From the NCBI GenBank assembly GCA_947036575.1, contig CAMQSH010000004.1, forward strand, positions 1-31,203: 31,203 bases of DNA, written 5' to 3'. Below, in pieces: positions 7,804-15,702 of the stretch; position 1 is the stretch's first letter; the number at the start of each line of letters is the position of its first letter. This stretch comes from an uncultured Brevinema sp. (GTDB lineage Bacteria; Spirochaetota; Brevinematia; Brevinematales; Brevinemataceae). The position numbers were made by a program, and so were the translations under genes. The notes beneath the pieces are model-generated. The model was not told the origin of the DNA. It did no database searches and worked only from the letters and a program-made list of their open reading frames with translations.

Positions 7804-9465
7804 ATGCAAAAGTTTATATTAAATACTATCATTTTAGGACTGTTACTTGTAGGATGTACTATTGCTGATCCTAATCGGGAAAATTTAGAATTTTCTCATG
7901 GATTAGAAAGAACTGGGGAAAGTGCTTTTGAAGCTTTTCAAAATAACGGAGTAATGAGAACTCATTACTTGACTCTTTTCAATGAAGATTATTGGATGTG
8001 GCTAGATTTGAGACCAAATTCTGGTGGAATAAATAAAAATAAAACCATGGCACATATTCCATCAGGAGGTCCACAACGTTTTCAATTTGAGAGAGAATGT
8101 GTTGATATAATTTTTCATAAAAATCCTGAATATAATAATCAATTTATTATTGATTTAGGAAAAGAATACAACAGGTATTTCTCAAGATATATATTTGTAG
8201 AAAAAACAGGTAAAAACTCTTTTAGAGGTGCTATAATAAGCTATATAAAATGGGATGTAGATACATATTTTGAATTTGCACGAGTATCTGAGTTTCCAAC
8301 AGAACATGTAGTAGTTTCTGATTATTATAATGATGTTACAACAACAGGTCTAGAATATGTTTTAGAAAACCCTTTACAACATGGTGTAGTAGCGTCATAT
8401 GATGCATTAAGAAAAAATGAAGTAATAAGTTTTAACTACCTAACTAAAGATAATATTCAATACCATATGTGGATTGATTTACGTACTGGTGCTGATAATA
8501 CAATGCAAATAGTATATCATAAACCAGGAATATTAAAGACCCAATTTTTATCTAAACGTAAGGTATTTAATCTTTTTTATAATCCAAGCAATGGCAAAGA
8601 AATGATTATTGATTTAGGTAAGCAGAACGATTCTATTAATAGATATATTTACTTAATACAAATAGGACAGAATAGGTTCAGAGGGACCATGATGAATACT
8701 ATACAATGGGGTGTTCAAACAATATTTGAGGTTAGTAAAACTCCATTTCCAAATAATACTACTCCTAGTGAAGATTATCTTAAAATTGATACTAAGGGAG
8801 CAATTAATGGAATTAAAGTAGACAGTATTGGACAGAATCCGCAAAATTATCAAGAAGCATTAGCTGAGGCTACTACTCGTATTAAAAATATTTCAGGAGC
8901 AAGGAGTATAAACGTTACATTTACTAGTAATATATCTCAAAAACTCGTTGGTACTTACCAAAAACAATTTTCGTATACTTCAAAAAATGGTGTATTCAAC
9001 CAAGCTACTTTCATATCTATTTCTAAACTAGATGGCTCAGATAATAAAGGTCAATTATTTAAGAATTACTATGGTGAAAGAATTGCTGCAGAATTATTTG
9101 AGTTATATGAAAAAGATTTAGCAGATATTAATATTCTATATCGTAATCAGGACATTCATGGAGAGGTTCTTAAAAATTTAGGTTATAAACTATATGTTAC
9201 AGAATCACATTTTGCTACACATGTGAAAAACATAAAAATAGGGGGGAATAATATCTGGAACACTATTTTATTAGATACAGGAGATTTTTTTGATCCTCTT
9301 CAAAATAGATTTTTGGTTAAACCTCTTCGTAATGGTCAATTCGTTATATTAGATATTTTCCAATCTGATTATTCGGCGTTTGGTAGTGGTTTTGGACCAA
9401 TTTATAATATTAAAGAGAAAGATTTTGATTTTCATAATCCATCAGCTAAGTATATTTACAAATAA
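7804..9465 (+). CDS. Lipoprotein of unknown function with an internal domain duplication
   Basis: The 553-residue protein begins with a lipoprotein signal ending LLLVGC (Cys18), so it is likely anchored to a membrane. I do not recognise the family. Two tandem copies of one domain are visible, about residues 48-163 and 193-312. Copy 1 has YWMWLDLR, then FIIDLGKEYNRY, NSFRGAII and IKWDVDTYFEF. Copy 2 has YHMWIDLR, then MIIDLGKQNDSINRY, NRFRGTMM and IQWGVQTIFEV. The C-terminal 230 residues differ and start with a short helical stretch (EALAEATTRIKN) followed by beta-rich sequence. RBS AGGAG lies at 7792-7796 before ATG 7804. Two strong terminators follow, so it is a single-gene transcription unit. 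The short open frame at 9380-9571 is a shadow. Confidence 0.8.
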   Translation: MQKFILNTIILGLLLVGCTIADPNRENLEFSHGLERTGESAFEAFQNNGVMRTHYLTLFNEDYWMWLDLRPNSGGINKNKTMAHIPSGGPQRFQFERECVDIIFHKNPEYNNQFIIDLGKEYNRYFSRYIFVEKTGKNSFRGAIISYIKWDVDTYFEFARVSEFPTEHVVVSDYYNDVTTTGLEYVLENPLQHGVVASYDALRKNEVISFNYLTKDNIQYHMWIDLRTGADNTMQIVYHKPGILKTQFLSKRKVFNLFYNPSNGKEMIIDLGKQNDSINRYIYLIQIGQNRFRGTMMNTIQWGVQTIFEVSKTPFPNNTTPSEDYLKIDTKGAINGIKVDSIGQNPQNYQEALAEATTRIKNISGARSINVTFTSNISQKLVGTYQKQFSYTSKNGVFNQATFISISKLDGSDNKGQLFKNYYGERIAAELFELYEKDLADINILYRNQDIHGEVLKNLGYKLYVTESHFATHVKNIKIGGNNIWNTILLDTGDFFDPLQNRFLVKPLRNGQFVILDIFQSDYSAFGSGFGPIYNIKEKDFDFHNPSAKYIYK

Positions 9466-9470
9466 AAATA

Positions 9471-9504
9471 ATAAAACCACCTCTAGTAATAGAGGTGGTT
9501 TTAT
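9471..9504 (+). terminator. Rho-independent terminator after the duplicated-domain lipoprotein
   Basis: ATAAAACCACCTCTA (9471-9485) pairs perfectly with TAGAGGTGGTTTTAT (9490-9504) around a GTAA loop, followed by a T-rich stretch. Confidence 0.9.
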
Positions 9505-9530
9505 TTTAATTTTCAATATAAAAATTTTTA

Positions 9531-9565
9531 AAAAACTATTGATAGTATGTCTATCAATAGTTTTT
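9531..9565. terminator. Second hairpin terminator in tandem
   Basis: AAAAACTATTGATAG (9531-9545) and CTATCAATAGTTTTT (9551-9565) are perfect 15-bp arms with a five-base loop and a T-run. It lies 26 bp after the first terminator. Confidence 0.75.
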
Positions 9566-9637
9566 TCATGAGATAGCTAGCTATTAATTTTGATTATAAA
9601 GAGAACTGTTAAACCTTAATTTATTATGGAGTATAAT

Positions 9638-10923
9638 ATGAAAAATTTAAAATTAGTACTAGTTTTAATGGGACTTGCTTTATTAATCTCATTCTGTGGC
9701 AAAAAAGAAGGGATGGGAGATAATACCATTGCCCCCTTTTGGAGGAAGTGGAGAAGTATTAGACCAAGACTTTTAGGAAGATATATTAGCTCCTTTTGTA
9801 GAATCTAATAATTTCATATTGAATGTTTCTATCATTTCTTGGAGAAATTATGAAGAAAAATATATGACTGCTATTGGTTGTGGAGTAAGCCCTGATATTG
9901 GTTATGGTACAGATAATTTACTATCTGACTTCCAAGCTTTAGGTGCAGTTCAAGCTTTTGATGAATGTATCACACTAGCAGATCGTGAAAATTTTACCTA
10001 TATTGATTATGGTATTTACAACGGAGAACAAATTGCCATGCCTTTTGTCGTTGGAAATCCTAGAATTTTATTTTATAATTAAAACACTATTAGACGAAAT
10101 GGGTGAAAAACCTCCGGTAACATGGGGTGATTTTCTTCGTTTAGCTCAAAAAGCAACAAAAGATACAGATGGTGATGGAGAAATTGACCAATGGGGATTT
10201 GTACAACCTTGGGGAATTCGTGCTTCAGGTACACTTAACTCAACATTCTATCCTTTCTTATTCCAAGCTGGTGGACAGATCTTTACAGATGATGGTACTG
10301 GAATCGGATTTAATAACGAAGCTGGGAGAAGATCATTACAATTTATTTCAGATTTAAAAGACAAATATAAAGTAATGCCTGAAACTGTTGCATCTATGGA
10401 AACAGAAGCAAGTTCTTTATTTACTTCTGGTAAAGTTTTATTTATAATAGAAGGTGCAAGACATGCTAGTCATATGGAAGTAGCTGGAATGGACTGGGGA
10501 TACGTTCCTGCATTAACTGATAAAAAACATGCTACAGTACAAGTAGTTGATTAGTTGATTATGTTATCTTCTGTATCTCCTGTATCTCCTGTATCTCCTG
10601 AGAAAAAACCATTAGTATTTAAAGTAATGCGTCATATTCTTAGTAAAGAAGTTATGGAAAAATTTCATACTGCTTTAACATCCTTTGCACCAATTACTAA
10701 AGATGCTGAATACAAAGGCATCCCAAAACTAGCAGATTTACATAACACTGAAAATAATAAAGTTTATTTTCGTAAAAATGATCAAATTAGAGGTACAGCT
10801 GCTGCTAATGAAGTAATGCAACGTAATATCCAAAGAATTATCTTAGGAGAAGTAACAGTTCAAGAAGCTTTGGGTACAATTGATAAAGAGGCAAGAACAG
10901 TTTTATCAGTGAATAAAAAATAA
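9638..10923 (+). pseudogene. Sugar ABC transporter substrate-binding lipoprotein (SBP family 1), disrupted
   Basis: The region encodes a family-1 sugar-binding protein split over several frames. It starts at ATG 9638 with a lipoprotein signal ending LLISFCGKKEG. A frame shift near 9735 follows, and the new frame (FGGSGEVLDQDF) hits TAG at 9774-9776 and then resumes with EDILAPFVESNNF. It runs through NGEQIAMPFVVGNPRILFYN to 10082, where one extra T gives TAA. The next frame continues KTLLDEMGEKPPVTWGDFLR to about 10551. A TAG at 10552-10554 lies within a GTTGATTA tandem duplication. The rest (KPLVFKVMRHILSKEVMEKF to AGACAG-encoded tail) is open to 10923. A 9-bp unit GTATCTCCT is repeated three times near 10574-10600. 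Four disruptions make it non-functional as written. It directly precedes the fused ATPase gene. Confidence 0.85.
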
Positions 10924-10955
10924 TTAATAATAATAGATATTATATAGTATAAAAT

Positions 10956-10979
10956 TTATCTTATATATATATAAGATAA
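10956..10979. repeat. AT-rich 24-bp perfect palindrome before the ATPase promoter
   Basis: The stretch reads TTATC, alternating TA, then GATAA and equals its own reverse complement. It sits 33 bp after the pseudogene stop and just before the ATPase -35 box. It may be a weak terminator, an operator or only AT-rich drift. Confidence 0.4.
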
Positions 10980-10983
10980 TGTG

Positions 10984-11012
10984 TTGAAGATATTTCAGGT
11001 ATTATATATAAT
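10984..11012 (+). promoter_or_regulatory. Probable promoter of the ABC ATPase-EIIB gene
   Basis: TTGAAG at 10984-10989 and TATAAT at 11007-11012 are 17 bp apart. A 5' leader of about 100 bases would follow, with AGGAGG at 11099-11104 before ATG 11113. This gives the ATPase its own promoter, apart from the broken binding-protein gene. Confidence 0.5.
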
Positions 11013-11112
11013 ATGTTGTAATATATAATATACGATGTATAATATATATAGTATTTCAGTAATAAATTTTATTGAGAAATACAAAATCAGATACTCTTAG
11101 GAGGAAACCATA

Positions 11113-12501
11113 ATGGCTTCTGTAGAATTAAAAGGGATAGTAAAAAGCTATCAGAATAATGTGCCAGTTGTACATGGCATTGATTTGGATATTAAAGATG
11201 GAGAATTTATGGTTCTTGTTGGTCCATCAGGTTGTGGTAAATCAACAACGCTAAGAATGATTGCTGGATTAGAAGAAATTACAGGTGGAGAACTGACAAT
11301 TGGTGGTAAAATTGTTAATGATGTCGCTCCTAAAGATCGTAATATTGCAATGGTGTTTCAAAATTATGCATTATACCCACATATGAATGTATATGAAAAC
11401 ATTGCGTTCGGATTAAAATTAGCAAAACTTCCGAAAGAAGAAATAGATACTCGTGTTAAAGGTGTTGCAAAAAATCTGGAGATTGATCATTTATTGGATA
11501 GAAAACCTAAAAATATGAGTGGTGGTCAGCGTCAAAGGGTGGCTCTTGGCCGTGCTATAGCTCGTCGTTCTTCTGTATATCTTTTTGATGAACCACTTTC
11601 TAACTTAGATGCACAACTTCGTGTTTCTATGCGTGTTCGTTTAGCACAACTTCATAGTGATTTAGCTAAGCAAGGATTAGAAAATACGATGATTTATGTC
11701 ACTCATGATCAGATTGAAGCAATGACTTTAGGACATAGAATTTGTGTAATGGAAGATGGATACATTAGACAAGTAGACACGCCATTAAATCTTTACAAAT
11801 ATCCTGCTAATAAATTTGTTGCAGAATTTATTGGTTCACCGTCTATGAACTTCACAGATGGTACTATAGAAAAATCAGGTAATAAATATACAATTGATAT
11901 TAATGGATATAAATGTAATATTCCTGAAGAAAAAAGTAAAATACTTGTAGATTATGTTGGAAAAAAAGTAGGACTTGGGGTACGTTCAGAACATATTCAT
12001 TGTATATTAGATGATGTTAATTTACCAAAAGCTGATATTTCGGTGACTGAACATATGGGTAACGAAGAGTTTATTTATTTTAATTATAATAATACTTTAT
12101 TTGTATGTCGCTCAAAAGAAAATCTAAATATTACTAGAGAATCGAAGAATTGTCATTTTAGATTTGAAGAAGAGAACATTCATCTATTTGATTTAGAAAC
12201 AGAACTTAATATTTCTATTCCTACTAATAAAATTGATCATAGTTATAAGTTAATAGATCTTAATGAAGAATATCATGTACCTCTTTTATTTACAGCACTA
12301 GGTGGAAAGGAAAATATTACTGATTTAACTCATTGTATTAGTAGATTACGTTTTATTATCAACGATTTAAATAAACTAGACAGAGCTACTCTAACAAAAT
12401 TAAATCTAAATGTTATCTATAGTTCTGAAAATCAAGTCCATATTGTTCTTGGTAAGAACACTAAACATATGTATGAGATCTTTTCAAAATTAGTTAAATA
12501 A
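11113..12501 (+). CDS. MalK/MsmK-type sugar ABC transporter ATPase fused to a PTS EIIB domain
   Basis: The first 365 or so of 462 residues are a complete sugar-importer ATPase: Walker A GPSGCGKST (37-45), Q-loop Gln83, signature MSGGQ (135-139), Walker B VYLFDEP with Glu160, H-loop His198, then the MalK-type regulatory (TOBE) domain ending about ENIHLFDLET. MalK/MsmK proteins usually stop there. Here a linker leads into residues 392-462, which read as a glucose-superfamily EIIB domain (PF00367-like): ALGGKENITDL, HCISRLRF with Cys408, Arg411 and Arg413, KLDRATLTKL and QVHIVLG. The phospho-cysteine and both arginines of EIIB are kept, so phosphorylation is possible. No EIIC is attached. It may energise the sugar transporter encoded on the opposite strand at 13974-16965, whose operon lacks an ATPase (inference). 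It has its own promoter and terminator. Confidence 0.92.
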   Translation: MASVELKGIVKSYQNNVPVVHGIDLDIKDGEFMVLVGPSGCGKSTTLRMIAGLEEITGGELTIGGKIVNDVAPKDRNIAMVFQNYALYPHMNVYENIAFGLKLAKLPKEEIDTRVKGVAKNLEIDHLLDRKPKNMSGGQRQRVALGRAIARRSSVYLFDEPLSNLDAQLRVSMRVRLAQLHSDLAKQGLENTMIYVTHDQIEAMTLGHRICVMEDGYIRQVDTPLNLYKYPANKFVAEFIGSPSMNFTDGTIEKSGNKYTIDINGYKCNIPEEKSKILVDYVGKKVGLGVRSEHIHCILDDVNLPKADISVTEHMGNEEFIYFNYNNTLFVCRSKENLNITRESKNCHFRFEEENIHLFDLETELNISIPTNKIDHSYKLIDLNEEYHVPLLFTALGGKENITDLTHCISRLRFIINDLNKLDRATLTKLNLNVIYSSENQVHIVLGKNTKHMYEIFSKLVK

Positions 12502-12523
12502 CATTTTCTTAAAGCTTTAAATC

Positions 12524-12556
12524 AAAAAACACTCTCTAAATCAGAGGGTGTTTTTT
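12524..12556. terminator. Terminator between convergent ATPase and sulfatase genes
   Basis: AAAAAACACTCTC (12524-12536) pairs with GAGGGTGTTTTTT (12544-12556) with one G-T wobble and a seven-base loop. A- and T-runs on the two sides allow termination in both directions. Confidence 0.85.
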
Positions 12557-12610
12557 GAGCTGTAAATATAGCTATGATCTATTTATATTTTCTGTAAATA
12601 TCTAAGTATT

Positions 12611-13951
12611 TTAAGAAGAAATTAAAACTTCTATATTTTCTATTTCCATAATTTTTTGAGTAAGGATTTTTCTTAATTCTTCTTTTTTTTCTTGATAATT
12701 TGAATTATTTATAAGATTGTTTAGTTGGTGAGGATCTTGAGAAATGTCTATTAAGAGATAGTCCTGATATTGAGTACTATCTTTATCTTTCCATGGATTC
12801 TTAGACGGATCAAAAACTGCATAGAGCCAGTCTTTGCTTCTAATAGCACGACCTACCATGCTTTCACTAATTTGAATAAAAACAAAGCGTTCTTGCAGTG
12901 ATGGTTCTTGATTTGATAAAAGAAACTGTTGTAAAGGGATTCCATCTACAGTATTTGTTGGTGTGTTAATAATTTCTAATAAAGTTGCAGGAAGATCTAT
13001 TAAACTAACAACAGTAGTAATACGTTGCGGTGTGTTACTTAGTCCATAAATTATTATAGGGATATGAGTTGCAGAATCATAAGGACTACGTTTATAATCG
13101 TCCCCTCCTTTAGGAGGCATACTCTTATTTCTTGTACGAAAATGACACCCATGATCACTAGTATAAATAATAATTGTATTATTTTCTATTTGTAATTCTC
13201 TAAGTTTATTTCTGATACGTCCTAAATTTTGATCTAAAGAATGACATGCTCCTAGATAATCAGGATAACTTTCTTCAGCATCTCCATTATTTAAAAAACT
13301 AAGGTCTTCAGGAAGTGTATAATCTTTAAATTTTTCTTTTGATCCTTCTGGCCCTTCATAGCATTTATGATCGTTTTGATGATGGGGTTCGATATGGGAT
13401 AAAAAGAGAAAAAAAGGTTTTTCAGTATTACGAGAATCTAAAAAATCCAAAGCAAAATCTGTTATTTTATCTACCCTATAACCTTCAAATTCGATTTTAT
13501 TCATATCTTTATCAAAAACGTATCCATCATAGCCATGGGAAGTAAGTTCAAGAGCATCTGAAGCCATCCAATAGTCTTGGTAACCTCCACGTTTTGAAGG
13601 AGGAATAGGAGCATATAGATACTCTTCAACTCCATCATCTGAAGCTAGATGCCATTTGCCTACATAAGCTGTTTGGTATCCAGCATTATTAAATTCCTTA
13701 GCAATAGTAGAAATATTTTGAGGTAATGAAATTCCATTCACAAAACAACCTGTTTTTGTTGCGTATAATCCTGATTGAACACAAGATCTAGCTGGTCCAC
13801 ATACAGGTTGACACGAAAAAGCATTATCAAAAATAATTCCTTCAAGAGCCATTTGATCGAGATTTGGTGTAATATTCAGCGGTTGACCATAAACACCTAT
13901 AGTATCCCACCGTTGCTGATCTGAGAAATAAAAAATAACATTTTTTTTCAT
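12611..13951 (-). CDS. Sulfatase, Cys-type, no signal peptide (last gene of the GH112 operon)
   Basis: The 446-residue protein starts directly with the sulfatase fold (MKKNVIFYFSDQQRWDTIG). It carries the formylglycine motif C-x-P-x-R as CGPAR at Cys51-Arg55. Further metal and substrate motifs are VGKWHL (97-102), SHIEPH (185-190) and TSDHG (264-268). The fold is that of S1 sulfatases (PF00884). Cys51 must be oxidised by a separate maturase (anSME or FGE), which is not in the window. There is no signal peptide, unlike most mucin-desulfating enzymes, so it should act in the cytosol on imported sulfated sugars. It is the fifth gene after the phosphorylase, binding protein and permeases and ends at a shared terminator. 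Substrate (such as 6-sulfo-GlcNAc or sulfated galactose) is inferred. Confidence 0.87.
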   Translation of the reverse strand: MKKNVIFYFSDQQRWDTIGVYGQPLNITPNLDQMALEGIIFDNAFSCQPVCGPARSCVQSGLYATKTGCFVNGISLPQNISTIAKEFNNAGYQTAYVGKWHLASDDGVEEYLYAPIPPSKRGGYQDYWMASDALELTSHGYDGYVFDKDMNKIEFEGYRVDKITDFALDFLDSRNTEKPFFLFLSHIEPHHQNDHKCYEGPEGSKEKFKDYTLPEDLSFLNNGDAEESYPDYLGACHSLDQNLGRIRNKLRELQIENNTIIIYTSDHGCHFRTRNKSMPPKGGDDYKRSPYDSATHIPIIIYGLSNTPQRITTVVSLIDLPATLLEIINTPTNTVDGIPLQQFLLSNQEPSLQERFVFIQISESMVGRAIRSKDWLYAVFDPSKNPWKDKDSTQYQDYLLIDISQDPHQLNNLINNSNYQEKKEELRKILTQKIMEIENIEVLISS

Positions 13952-13973
13952 AGAGATATCCTTATCATAGCTA

Positions 13974-14807
13974 CTATTCTTTTACTGCTCCAGCTGTAAT
14001 TCCAGAAAGAATTTGCTTTCTAAAAACAAGATAAATCACAATACTAGGAATCATCACAATAATAACACCAGCACTTAATTTTGCCCAATCAGATGTGCGT
14101 CCCAGATAGTTCATAAGCATTGTGGTAAGTGTTGCATTTTCAGGACTAGGCATATAGAGATAAGGTGTAAACATATCATTTAGGACAGTTATTGATTTAA
14201 GGATAGAAAGAGTTGCTATTGCAGGTAAAACCAATGGTAAAATAATACTAAAATAAACCTTAAAATACGAAGCTCCATCCATAATAGCACTTTCATCTAA
14301 TGATCTTGGGATTTGATCCATATATTGTTTGTAGATATATATTTGTATAAGATCTGTACTGATATATATAATAAGAGGTGCTAAAAGAGTATTATAAACT
14401 CCTAAAGAAGTAATTACTCCAAAGCGAGTAATTTCCATAATAAATGAGGGTAAAAGCATAGCAATCGAAAAAACTGCAAAATATACTTTTTTAAAAGTAA
14501 ACTCAAAACGACTTAAAGCATAAGCAACCATACTTCCTAAAAAAATATTAAGAGTTACAGTTAAGAATACTAAAATAAAAGAATTTTTAAAAGCAGTAGC
14601 AGCGTTTCCTTTTTGAATAACTTCTATATAGTTTTCTATAGTAAAAGGGTTGGGAAATGCAAGTACATGCTGTTCAGCAAATTGTGCAGTTTCTTTGAAT
14701 GAAGCCAAAAAGATAATTAATAAAGGACCAATGATAATAATACAAATAAAAATAAATAGTATATGATGAATAGCGAGAAATACTCGATCTTTAATATTAA
14801 GTTTCAT
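13974..14807 (-). CDS. Sugar ABC transporter permease, MalG-type
   Basis: The protein has six membrane segments and the binding-protein-dependent EAA loop DESAIMDGASYFKVYFSIIL before a proline-rich turn; it ends GAVKE. This is the MalG/MsmG type. The longest open frame begins at 14855, but ATG 14807 (MKLNIKDRVFLAIHH) has AAGGA nine bases upstream. That start overlaps the preceding permease by only 11 bp, so I chose it, giving 277 residues. It pairs with the MalF-type permease upstream. The operon has no ATPase, so it needs one from elsewhere, most simply the fused ATPase at 11113-12501. Confidence 0.88.
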   Translation of the reverse strand: MKLNIKDRVFLAIHHILFIFICIIIIGPLLIIFLASFKETAQFAEQHVLAFPNPFTIENYIEVIQKGNAATAFKNSFILVFLTVTLNIFLGSMVAYALSRFEFTFKKVYFAVFSIAMLLPSFIMEITRFGVITSLGVYNTLLAPLIIYISTDLIQIYIYKQYMDQIPRSLDESAIMDGASYFKVYFSIILPLVLPAIATLSILKSITVLNDMFTPYLYMPSPENATLTTMLMNYLGRTSDWAKLSAGVIIVMIPSIVIYLVFRKQILSGITAGAVKE

Positions 14808-15693
14808 TTTTGTTTCCTTCTTGTAATTTGAAAATTCTGTTTTGAATAGCAACAATAATAAGAATAATACATATGAGGATTATTGCCATAGCACTTGCAA
14901 GTCCAAAGTTAGAAAAGTCAAAGGCTGAATTAATAATACCAACAGCATAAGTACTACTTATACCATTCGGCCCTCCACTAGTCATCACAAAAGGAATTTC
15001 AAACACCATTAATGCACCACGAGCATTTAAAAACATCACCAAAGTAATAACAGTTTTGATATTAGGAATAATAATATGGTAAAACTGAGCAAAAGGACCT
15101 GCACCATCTAGAGTGGCAGCTTCTATCATGTCATAAGGGATAGATTGAAGACCAGCTAAAAAAAGCATAATAGTCATCCCGTTATGCATCCATAAAGAAA
15201 CAGCTACTAGTGACCAGTTTACAACATTTTTATCACTCAACCATGCAACAGGTGCCATATTAAAGAAAGCTAAAATTTCGTTTAAGACTCCTCCTTGGGA
15301 GCTATATAAGAAAGAAAACATATAAGACACAGCTACAACATTAATCATTACAGGTAGAAAAAATATGGATTTATACCATCCATTCTTACGAATAAATCGA
15401 TCTAAAATAAAGGCAATATATAATTCTATAGGAATAAGAATTAAATGAGCAAAGAAATATAAACTATTATTTCTGAGATTGTTCCAAATAACAGGATTAT
15501 TAAACACTCTTCTAAAATTATCGAATCCTACTAATTTATAATCAAGACTAATTCCATCCCAATTTGTAAAACTTGTAAAAACAAGTTTTACACCAGGATA
15601 GACGATAAAAGCTAATAATAATATAGTAGGAAATGCCAAAAAAACAGTCAGAAAAATCTTTTTTTGCTGATCTTGTGTTAGAGGATGATTCAT
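14797..15693 (-). CDS. Sugar ABC transporter permease, MalF-type
   Basis: The 298-residue integral membrane protein has six predicted segments. Its EAA loop, EAATLDGAGPFAQFYHIIIP, contacts the ATPase. The periplasmic loop after the first segment (FTSFTNWDGISLDYKLVGFDNF) is standard for the MalF/UgpA/MsmF type in family-1 sugar importers. ATG 15693 follows AAGGAG with short spacing and lies 9 bp after the binding-protein stop. The 3' end overlaps the MalG-type gene. It would form the channel heterodimer. The substrate is inferred from the neighbouring GH112 gene to be a galactosyl-N-acetylhexosamine disaccharide. Confidence 0.9.
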   Translation of the reverse strand: MNHPLTQDQQKKIFLTVFLAFPTILLLAFIVYPGVKLVFTSFTNWDGISLDYKLVGFDNFRRVFNNPVIWNNLRNNSLYFFAHLILIPIELYIAFILDRFIRKNGWYKSIFFLPVMINVVAVSYMFSFLYSSQGGVLNEILAFFNMAPVAWLSDKNVVNWSLVAVSLWMHNGMTIMLFLAGLQSIPYDMIEAATLDGAGPFAQFYHIIIPNIKTVITLVMFLNARGALMVFEIPFVMTSGGPNGISSTYAVGIINSAFDFSNFGLASAMAIILICIILIIVAIQNRIFKLQEGNKNET

Positions 15694-15702
15694 ACAAACT
15701 CC

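Noticed and set aside
10555..10923. Separate gene starting at ATG 10561 with SVSPVSPVSP.
   Set aside because: The sequence continues the C-terminal part of the family-1 binding protein, so it is the tail of the pseudogene and not an independent gene.
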